Assembly (NCBI GenBank): GCA_029857975.1
Contig: JAOUFX010000290.1
Location: 1 to 5,178 of the forward strand
Source: Deltaproteobacteria bacterium
Lineage (GTDB): Bacteria > Desulfobacterota > SM23-61
Reading direction: 5' to 3'
DNA length: 5,178 nucleotides
Position 1 is the first letter of the stretch. Every line of letters begins with the position of its first letter. The notes below the pieces were generated by a model, which did not search any database, was not told the DNA's origin, and saw only the letters and a list, made by a program, of their open reading frames with translations. The position numbers and the translations under genes were made by a program. Of this stretch, positions 1-4,807 are shown one piece after another.

Positions 1-1
1 A

Positions 2-463
2 TATGATGAAACCTTAACAACGATTGGCATGCCCCTTTTTTGTTTAGCAGTGATCCTGGTCACTTGCTTAATTAATCCGGCATCTTCCCTTGCCAGGTTT
101 ATTCCGCAAATGTGGCTTTTCCCCATTTTCGCTTTTTTCTTAGCCTGCCATTCCAATTACAAATCCATCCAAATTTTTGGATATCTGATTGTTTTTGCTT
201 TACTTTTTAATAATATTTTGATAGGAATTACGTATTATAAGTATAATTTGGCCATTACCAATCTTTATAACAATAGGTTAGAAAAAATGGCGGCCGCGAG
301 TAAACCAGATCCTATTAAATTCTATTTTGGGGGGTTCAAATCAAGCAATACCACTCGGTTTGATAAATTTGGAATCAATTATGAAATTATCGAAAACAAG
401 GAAGATTGTAATAACGGACAAAGAATTCTTCCGCATAGCATAATTTTAAAATGCTCAAAGTGA
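2..463 (+). CDS. C-terminal part of a multi-pass membrane protein (5' end outside the window)
   Basis: The frame is open from base 2 to a TGA at 461-463 with no stop before the window edge, so the ATG at 29 is probably internal. The visible 153 residues hold about three hydrophobic segments. They are a first helix around PLFCLAVILVTCLI, a second starting at the conserved-looking ARFIPQMWLFPIFAFF stretch, and a third around FGYLIVFALLFNNILIGI. A soluble tail of roughly 85 residues follows, with two cysteines near the end. A Pro-rich Ala-Arg-Phe-hydrophobic helix followed by a polar tail is seen in large polytopic GT-C-type glycosyltransferases and related surface-polysaccharide membrane proteins, but I cannot assign a family from this fragment. 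Codon use is strongly AT-rich, unlike the right half of the window. I am fairly sure it is a real gene end and unsure of its function. Confidence 0.65.
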   Translation, partial: YDETLTTIGMPLFCLAVILVTCLINPASSLARFIPQMWLFPIFAFFLACHSNYKSIQIFGYLIVFALLFNNILIGITYYKYNLAITNLYNNRLEKMAAASKPDPIKFYFGGFKSSNTTRFDKFGINYEIIENKEDCNNGQRILPHSIILKCSK

Positions 464-556
464 TATTCAGCCGCGCATGCATAGGCGGGGATTTCTGCTG
501 AGACTGTCGGAAAATGCCAAGGTTAAAAATGACTTATAAAAACCGAAAAAATGAAA

Positions 557-562
557 AGAGGA
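557..562 (+). promoter_or_regulatory. Ribosome binding site deciding the start at 571
   Basis: AGAGGA lies 8 nt before the ATG at 571. The in-frame ATGs at 514 and 529 have no comparable purine-rich site. Starting at 571 also puts a clean signal peptide at the N terminus. Confidence 0.6.
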
Positions 563-570
563 ACGATAAA

Positions 571-1104
571 ATGAACCCGGCTAAAAAGATTGCCGTTTTT
601 GCTTTAGCGATTTCTATCTCTTTCTTGTTCTCCACCGGCAAATTATTTTCACTCAGTTGTATGGAGTCCCTGAGGGGTCTTGAAGGAGTAGAAGTTTTGG
701 CTGAAGAATTAAAATCAGACCTGGAAGATTTCAACCTGACGATGATCCAGATTCAAGCCGATGTGGAATTAAAACTCCGAACGGCGGGCATAGAGGTTCT
801 TTCCAAAGAAGAAAATGAAAAGCTTCAACCGTTACGCAAACCATATCTTTATATAAAGATAAATTCTTACAAGATGCCAAGGAGAAAAGGTTCTTTTGCC
901 TTCAATATAGAGATTGCGCTTAATCAGCAAGTCGTGCTCCGTGAACATCCCAACTTTTTAAAAAAACCTTTTTATGCCCCAACTTGGTATACAAGCTTTG
1001 TCGGAGCTGTAAGCGGGGAAAAGGTGCCGGAAATTAGAGAAGTTGTTATAGACTTAACGGATAAATTTATCAATGCTTACCTGACCGCCAACCCCAAGAA
1101 ATAA
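571..1104 (+). CDS. Small exported protein of unknown function
   Basis: The predicted product is 177 aa. Residues 1-29 look like a Sec signal peptide: MNPAKK at the N terminus, a hydrophobic core AVFALAISISFLF, and a possible signal peptidase I site at SLS before Cys30. A Cys follows the signal, but the residue at -3 is Ser, so this is not a canonical lipobox and a lipoprotein is only possible. The mature part alternates predicted strands and helices. A segment rich in Glu and Leu (VELKLRTAGIEVL) is followed by strand-like stretches (YLYIKINSYK, FAFNIEIALNQQVVL), an aromatic patch with YAPTWYTS, and a C-terminal helix ending DKFINAYL. This resembles small periplasmic proteins with one alpha/beta domain that are often annotated as hypothetical; I do not recognise the family. 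The longer start at 514 adds 19 basic residues before the signal peptide and is unlikely. It may share a transcript with the upstream membrane gene, across a gap of about 107 bp. Confidence 0.75.
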   Translation: MNPAKKIAVFALAISISFLFSTGKLFSLSCMESLRGLEGVEVLAEELKSDLEDFNLTMIQIQADVELKLRTAGIEVLSKEENEKLQPLRKPYLYIKINSYKMPRRKGSFAFNIEIALNQQVVLREHPNFLKKPFYAPTWYTSFVGAVSGEKVPEIREVVIDLTDKFINAYLTANPKK

Positions 1105-1148
1105 TATAGATTGCAAGTTTCCACCCCTCAACTTCCTGAAAATTTGGC

Positions 1149-1177
1149 TTGACCACTTTCCATTATATATATATATT
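1149..1177 (+). promoter_or_regulatory. Predicted sigma-70 promoter ahead of the cassette-like gene
   Basis: TTGACC at 1149-1154 and TATATT at 1172-1177 each match the consensus at five of six bases and are exactly 17 bp apart. The -10 box sits at the end of a (TA)n run (1164-1176), so several registers are possible. Transcription would begin near 1184, giving a leader of about 35 nt before the ATG at 1220. The promoter lies outside the putative mobile segment that begins at 1208, much as the Pc promoter of an integron lies outside its cassettes. Confidence 0.55.
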
Positions 1178-1207
1178 CCAAGAAGGATCCACAGGATGAG
1201 GTTGTAG

Positions 1208-2270
1208 TTAGGAGCACATATGCGGATGGGCATTATTTCTTTATTTGTAATGGCACTGGCAATGCCGATGTCCCTGAAGGCTGAACCTATAAACGGTCTC
1301 GGAATGTGGGTGTGGTCGAAATGGGCTTTCTCCACACCGGGTGCCAGGCAACAACTCGTCCAGTTTTGTGTTCAGCACCGTATCAGTCATCTTGATGTCC
1401 ACATCAAGATGCCCCGCGATAACCAGATGCCGATCTTGCAAGATGCGGAGGCTTTTGAGGAGCTCATCCGGTTGGCTGGGGAACACAACATCACAACAGC
1501 GGCCCTGCGTGGCGATCCAAAGATGTTCTTCTTCCAGAACCATGAGCAGGCGCTGCGTGAATTGCGCGCCATCATTGCTTTCAGCGAAACGCTACCCAGG
1601 GATGCTCTGTTCAAAGGAATCAAGTACGATGTTGAACCCTATCGCACAAATGAATGGAAGGCCAAAGGAGCGACTCGTGAAGCCGTCATGCGTGACTACC
1701 TCACTTTCCTCCATAAGGCGCGATCCGTTTTGCACGAAGAAGCGTCCCATTTATGGCTCGCCGTAGATACGCCATTTTGGTGGGACCGCGATGAATTCAT
1801 TTTGGAGTTCAAGGGTGAGAGGAAGCGGTTCAGCGAGCATGTGCAGGATATTTCGGACTTCATTGTCCTTATGTCATATCGGCGCAGCGCGGGGGAGGTC
1901 TTGAGGTGCGTGGAAGGTGAACGGATGTACGCCCAGCGGATTAACAAGGTCATCTTCCCGTCACTGGAGACGGTTAAACTGAAGCAAGATCCGCACCTAA
2001 GTTTCTGGGGAGTGCCTAAGGAGGAGTTTTGGAAGGTCGTTCCCCAACTGCTGGAGACAGCCAAAAAAGACCCGGCAGTGGGCGGAGTCATGATTCATTG
2101 TTATCGCAGCCTGGTCGAGAAACTCAACCATGACACTCCTAACAGCATAGGGGCAGACGACACCCTATAACTGGGCCTGATTCGCGACGTTAACCTCTCT
2201 TCCCAACGACGATCATCAACCCTTATCACGGACGAGTCACCGCACTTGGCTAGGTATCGTCAATGGTCTG
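1208..2270 (+). mobile_element. Putative integron gene cassette (single ORF plus attC-like 3' end)
   Basis: Seen in the sequence: GTTAGG occurs at 1207-1212, just before the gene, and again at 2270-2275, just after it. Both fit the first six bases of the attC right-core consensus GTTRRRY. The 3' end is an imperfect palindrome (2137-2276). The left-arm sequence CTCCTAAC (2136-2143) is exactly complementary to GTTAGGAG at the 5' end (1207-1214), whereas the actual 3' flank reads GTTAGGTC. In known integron cassettes the free circle joins its own 5' bases to the attC, so this self-match is expected of a cassette excised and inserted between G and TT. One ORF fills the segment, with a start 12 nt from the left boundary and a stop inside the attC, which is typical. 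The composition differs from the AT-rich genes on the left. Against it: no intI, attI or second attC is visible, and one attC spacer is longer than usual (10 nt against 6). Confidence 0.5.
1220..2170 (+). CDS. Exported TIM-barrel protein, glycoside-hydrolase-like
   Basis: The product is 316 aa, with the start supported by AGGAG at 1210-1214, 5 nt upstream. An ATG two codons later is an alternative. Residues 1-21 form a signal peptide with a probable cleavage site after LKA. The mature protein shows a regular series of hydrophobic strands ending in polar or aromatic residues: ISHLDVHI (55-62), TTAALRGDP (92-100), GIKYDVEPY (133-141), LWLAVDTPFWWD (178-189), DFIVLMSYR (213-221), VIFPSLE (244-250) and GGVMIHCYRSL (288-298). 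This spacing fits a (beta/alpha)8 barrel. Asp137 and Glu139 in DVEPY, at the end of a central strand, resemble the DxE acid pairs of clan GH-K/GH18-like and related hydrolases, and MSYR resembles their late-strand M-x-Y. The family proposal is inference; substrate and family number are unknown. It probably acts in the periplasm or outside the cell. The last residues, from about 306 on, are encoded inside the attC-like palindrome and may not belong to the fold. Confidence 0.75.
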   Translation: MRMGIISLFVMALAMPMSLKAEPINGLGMWVWSKWAFSTPGARQQLVQFCVQHRISHLDVHIKMPRDNQMPILQDAEAFEELIRLAGEHNITTAALRGDPKMFFFQNHEQALRELRAIIAFSETLPRDALFKGIKYDVEPYRTNEWKAKGATREAVMRDYLTFLHKARSVLHEEASHLWLAVDTPFWWDRDEFILEFKGERKRFSEHVQDISDFIVLMSYRRSAGEVLRCVEGERMYAQRINKVIFPSLETVKLKQDPHLSFWGVPKEEFWKVVPQLLETAKKDPAVGGVMIHCYRSLVEKLNHDTPNSIGADDTL

Positions 2271-2276
2271 TTAGGT
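2136..2276 (+). repeat. attC-like imperfect palindrome (putative cassette recombination site)
   Basis: The outer arms CCTAACAG (2138-2145) and CTGTTAGG (2268-2275) are perfect complements. After spacers of 10 and 6 nt, GACGACACCCTA (2156-2167) pairs with TAGGTATCGTC (2251-2261), with one mismatch that becomes G-T on the bottom strand and one unpaired C on the left, which is a G on the bottom strand. Further in, TGATTCG (2178-2184) pairs with CGAGTCA (2233-2239), and CGT (2188-2190) with ACG (2228-2230). Two pairs of core boxes, unpaired spacers between them, an extrahelical G on the bottom strand and a total of about 140 bp match the known plan of long attC sites. The right core GTTAGGT fits GTTRRRY; the left core TCCTAAC misses RYYYAAC only at its first base. 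As RNA it could also fold and slow transcription at the 3' end of the gene. It contains the stop codon of the gene. Confidence 0.5.
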
Positions 2277-2337
2277 CAAATCTTGGGTTGCACATCTCCC
2301 TCGATATGCCGACACGAATGGATTGACGGCCCTTCGT
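2277..2337. other. Short spacer between the attC-like site and convergent treT
   Basis: These 61 bp lie between the right edge of the palindrome and the treT stop codon. If the cassette model is right, this is the original flank or a remnant of the next cassette. I see no ORF, no clear terminator with a T-run and no second palindrome here. Confidence 0.4.
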
Positions 2338-3567
2338 TTATCTCCCCGGGAGACCCTTGAGCCGGTAGATGGTCTCAAAAGCGTTGAACAAATCCAGGTA
2401 CTGCTCCAGGTACCGAATCAAGAGGAATTTTTCTCTGACGGTTTCTTTAGCCCTTTTTCCCATCTCCTCCCTCAATTTTTGGTCTTTGATCAGGCGCACG
2501 ATCCGTTCAGCAGTTTCCTCCACTGACGAAACCAAGAAACCATTGACTCCGTCCTCAATCTGGTAGCGAATACCTCCGGCATTGCCGCCAATCACCGGTG
2601 TTCCTTTCCACATGGCCTCGGCCACGGTTAAACCGAACCCTTCCCGAATGGATTTTTGCAAAACAACGGCCGCTTGGCGCTGCAAGGCGTTTACCAGGGC
2701 CGTGTCCTGGACGCTGAGGATGATGACGCGTTCTTCCCGGCTATCCAGCAGGGACTCGTATATCTCGGCTCCTTCCGGATCATCGGTGGCCACATTGCCC
2801 AACAGCACCAGGGTACAATCCACTTCCTTGCGGGCCAGATGAAAGGCCTGGATGACTCCCTGAGGATCTTTCCAGCGATCAAAACGGGAGATCTGGACCA
2901 CCAGCGGCAGGTCCGTAGGAAGCTCATAGTGAGCCAGCCGTTCTTTCATCTCCTCTTCACTCATCTCCCGGTTCTTGATTTTGAAAGGATCGATGGCCGG
3001 CATGAAAAATACCTGGGGCGTTTTGATCTTCTGAGCGTACTCTTTGAGACTGAAGATTACGGCATCATACTTCTCGATCAGGGGAGAAAGATAATCCCAA
3101 AGTTCTTGGTGCGGGTTTGTCAAATCAATGTGGCACCGCCACATCCAGGGCCCGTTCTTCTTGTAATGATTGATCATCGGAAGGGGTTGGGGATCGTGGA
3201 TAATGACCATGTTGTGGCTTTCCAGGTGGTTGCGGATGGCGTTCTCATAGATTACTTCTTCATAAATCTTCATCTTCCGGTCACTCAAATTGATCTCTTC
3301 CCCCTGCAGGGCGTTATGCATCTTTTTGGTGATGCTGAAGAAATCCGGGGGGCCCTGAATGACTCTCCAGCCCGTCTTGATCCCTACGCTATTCATCAAA
3401 AGGGTCAGCGAAGAAAGAAGCTCGGCCACCCCTCCACCGTAATAAGTTGAATTCACATTGACCACATGGAGATCCTGGAGCGGTTTGGCTTTTTTGCGGA
3501 TCCGCTCGATGATCTCTCCGCCCACGAACGGCTCATAATCTTCGGCTTGAACCATTCTCTCAACCAT
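2338..3567 (-). CDS. treT: Trehalose synthase, TreT-type glycosyltransferase (GT4)
   Basis: The product is 409 aa, close to the roughly 410 aa of archaeal TreT enzymes. TreT joins a nucleotide-diphosphate glucose (ADP-, UDP- or GDP-glucose, depending on the enzyme) to glucose in one step to make trehalose in the cytoplasm, and in some species works reversibly. The N-terminal Rossmann domain shows the sugar-binding loop STYYGGGVAELL (40-51), then IIHDPQPLP (122-130) and WRCHIDLTNP (143-152). The hinge is FFMPAIDP (187-194). The C-terminal nucleotide-binding domain starts VVQISRFDRWKDP (223-235) and holds LLGNVATDDPEG (255-266). The GT4 EX7E motif follows, with Glu309 and Glu317 in REGFGLTVAEAMWKG, then PVIGGNAGGI. 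A start at 3567 has a good ribosome binding site. The longer frame to 3654 would be encoded inside a hairpin repeat and is rejected. The gene stands alone on its strand, about 355 bp downstream of atpG, with no trehalose-uptake or phosphatase partner in view. Confidence 0.9.
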   Translation of the reverse strand: MVERMVQAEDYEPFVGGEIIERIRKKAKPLQDLHVVNVNSTYYGGGVAELLSSLTLLMNSVGIKTGWRVIQGPPDFFSITKKMHNALQGEEINLSDRKMKIYEEVIYENAIRNHLESHNMVIIHDPQPLPMINHYKKNGPWMWRCHIDLTNPHQELWDYLSPLIEKYDAVIFSLKEYAQKIKTPQVFFMPAIDPFKIKNREMSEEEMKERLAHYELPTDLPLVVQISRFDRWKDPQGVIQAFHLARKEVDCTLVLLGNVATDDPEGAEIYESLLDSREERVIILSVQDTALVNALQRQAAVVLQKSIREGFGLTVAEAMWKGTPVIGGNAGGIRYQIEDGVNGFLVSSVEETAERIVRLIKDQKLREEMGKRAKETVREKFLLIRYLEQYLDLFNAFETIYRLKGLPGR

Positions 3568-3574
3568 AGGTCTT

Positions 3575-3580
3575 CTCCTT
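3575..3580 (-). promoter_or_regulatory. Ribosome binding site of treT
   Basis: On the minus strand AAGGAG lies 7 nt before the ATG at 3567. This decides for MVERMVQAED as the N terminus and against the 29-residue extension upstream. Confidence 0.75.
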
Positions 3581-3605
3581 TTTAAAGAACGCGTATTGTC
3601 AAAAC

Positions 3606-3690
3606 TTAACCACAAAGAACACGGAGAAAAGATTACCGCTATTTTGTTTTTCAACTAGGCATGTAATCTCTGTTTGCTCTGCGGTTTTAA
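3606..3690. repeat. Intergenic hairpin repeat, copy A
   Basis: TTAACCACAAAGAACACGGAGA at the left is an imperfect inverted copy of TCTCTGTTTGCTCTGCGGTTTTAA at the right, around an AT-rich centre containing TATTTTGTTTTTCAACTA. It aligns along nearly its whole length with copy C in the same orientation, including the centre. Its left edge is about 38 bp upstream of the treT start, so it occupies the probable promoter region of treT. Confidence 0.8.
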
Positions 3691-3710
3691 AAACCGAAAA
3701 AAGGCTCTGC

Positions 3711-3791
3711 ACCACAGAGGGCACAGAGGAAAATTAAGATAAAACAAGAAAATAAACTCCTTTTCTATGCTTTACTCTGTGCTCTCGTTAA
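3711..3791. repeat. Intergenic hairpin repeat, copy B
   Basis: The left arm ACCACAGAGGGCACAGAGG pairs imperfectly with the right arm ACTCTGTGCTCTCGTTAA; the perfect core is GCACAGAG/CTCTGTGC minus one end base. The AT-rich centre matches the centres of copies A and C better after reverse complementing (TTTATTTTCTTGTTTTA), so this copy is probably inverted relative to its neighbours. Confidence 0.65.
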
Positions 3792-3830
3792 CTGAAAACA
3801 ACACCATATTCTATCTGACGAATTTATTAC

Positions 3831-3907
3831 GTGAGAACACAGAGAAAATATTGAGCTTATTTTGTTTTTTAACTATGCAATGAATCTCCGTGTTCTCTGT
3901 GGTTTAA
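3831..3907. repeat. Intergenic hairpin repeat, copy C, next to the atpG stop
   Basis: GAGAACACAGAGA (left) pairs with TCTCCGTGTTCTC (right) with one mismatch or wobble, and the right side continues as TGTGGTTTAA. The centre TTATTTTGTTTTTTAACTA closely matches copy A. It begins 15 nt after the atpG stop on the minus strand and could fold in the RNA as the 3' end of the ATPase transcript. There is no clean T-run directly after the stem, so a standard intrinsic terminator is not shown. Confidence 0.75.
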
Positions 3908-3922
3908 AAGAATCGCTCAATA

Positions 3923-4807
3923 TTAAGTTGCGGCCAATGCTTCGTAGCCCGCCACGATGTCCAGGAGTTCTTCCGTTATAGACATCTGCCGTTGTCGGTG
4001 AAACTGGCCATTCAGATCCCCCAGCCGTTCTTCGATGTTGCGCTCTGCTCCCTGCATGGAAGCCAGGCGGCTGGCGTTCTCGCTGGCCAGGGACTCGGCG
4101 AAGGCCCGATAGAGGGATACAAAGAGGTATTGGCGAATCAGTTTAGTGAACAGGCGCTCCCAGTCCATCGTAAAAGTCGGCAAAACCCTTGTGGGCCATT
4201 TCCTGACCTGTATCTTCCGAAGCCATTCCCCATCAATGGGCAAGAGCCGCAAAGTCTGGGGGCGATACGATGCGCTGGAAAGATGCTCGCAGAAAAATAG
4301 CATTATCTGATCGATCTTTCGCCGGGAATGCCACTCCTCGATGATCATCACCAGCTCCTGCACCATCGGGGTGATTCCGGATGTGGAACCGGGGACCGAG
4401 AGGATTTCTTCGAGGGGCTGCCCGGCATCCTCGAGCCGTCCAGCCACCCGCAGGCCCACTGTAAGGACAGTGCGTTTCCCCCTTACCCCTTCGATTCGCT
4501 CCATAACCTCCAGGGCGTGAGATACAATCTGATCATTCAACTGGCCGCACATACCCTGATCGGAGCCGAAGACAATGGCTCCCAAGCGGTTGGCCGGCTC
4601 GGTCTTCATCAAGGCCAACGCTTCCGGCCTTGTGCGCAAAAGGATTTGCAGGCCCATTTCTACTGTGCGGTTATACTCCGCAAGGGATTCCACTGCCTTT
4701 TCGAATTGGCGGATGTTTACCGCCGCGAGAGTTTTCATGGTCTTCACCACGGACTGCAGATCCCCGGCGGTTTTAATTTTTCTTTGCAAAGCCTCAGCCG
4801 TTTGCAT
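3923..4807 (-). CDS. atpG: F1Fo ATP synthase gamma subunit, probably of the alternate (N-type) ATPase
   Basis: The product is 294 aa, a usual gamma length. Gamma is the central rotor stalk that turns within the alpha3beta3 head and couples ion flow through Fo to ATP synthesis or hydrolysis at the membrane. The N-terminal coiled-coil helix holds LQRKIKTAGDLQSVVKTMK (7-25), matching the family's R-I-x-S-x-x-x-x-x-x-I-T-x-A-M-K. Next comes the Rossmann-like region with FGSDQGMCGQLND (80-92), matching the SDRGLCGGLN signature. The C-terminal helix SLASENASRLASMQGAERNI (239-258) leads to RQMSITEELLDIVAGYEAL (273-291). Residues such as NIRQFEKAVESLAEYNRTVE (31-50) and the last place in the operon resemble the alternate F1Fo gamma family. 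The ATG at 4807 has AAGGAG 7 nt upstream; the longer frame to 4849 would overlap atpA far more. It overlaps the atpA end by 14 nt, implying translational coupling. Confidence 0.92.
   Translation of the reverse strand: MQTAEALQRKIKTAGDLQSVVKTMKTLAAVNIRQFEKAVESLAEYNRTVEMGLQILLRTRPEALALMKTEPANRLGAIVFGSDQGMCGQLNDQIVSHALEVMERIEGVRGKRTVLTVGLRVAGRLEDAGQPLEEILSVPGSTSGITPMVQELVMIIEEWHSRRKIDQIMLFFCEHLSSASYRPQTLRLLPIDGEWLRKIQVRKWPTRVLPTFTMDWERLFTKLIRQYLFVSLYRAFAESLASENASRLASMQGAERNIEERLGDLNGQFHRQRQMSITEELLDIVAGYEALAAT

Noticed and set aside
471..490. Possible terminator hairpin after the membrane protein gene (CCGC...GCGG)
   Set aside because: The stem is only four base pairs with no T-run, which is too weak to call.
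649..660. Lipoprotein signal at Cys30 of the 571-1104 protein
   Set aside because: The residues before Cys are Ser-Leu-Ser, so the Leu is at -2 instead of -3 and the site does not fit a lipobox.
1051..1213. A second attC-like site upstream of the cassette, using ACTTAAC at 1051 or CCTCAAC near 1127 as left core with GTTAGGA at 1207
   Set aside because: The right core is present, but I could not find extended inner pairing comparable with the downstream site. The stretch is better explained as the end of a gene plus a promoter.
2341..2353. TCTCCCCGGGAGA palindrome as treT terminator
   Set aside because: It is short, lies inside the last codons of treT, and has no T-run after it on the minus strand.
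2656..3450. Long plus-strand open frame opposite treT
   Set aside because: It is antisense to a clear TreT gene, lacks a family signature, and is explained by the codon bias of the real gene.
3597..3602. TTGACA on the minus strand as a -35 box for treT
   Set aside because: No -10 box lies 16-18 bp downstream; that position falls on the AGGAG ribosome binding site.
3568..3654. Longer treT start giving 29 extra residues
   Set aside because: The extra residues come from the hairpin repeat, do not look like the family N terminus, and the ATG at 3567 has a much better ribosome binding site.
3606..3907. CRISPR-like array from the recurring CACAGAG motifs
   Set aside because: Copies are long, imperfect, internally palindromic and in mixed orientation, with no uniform repeat and spacer lengths and no cas genes.
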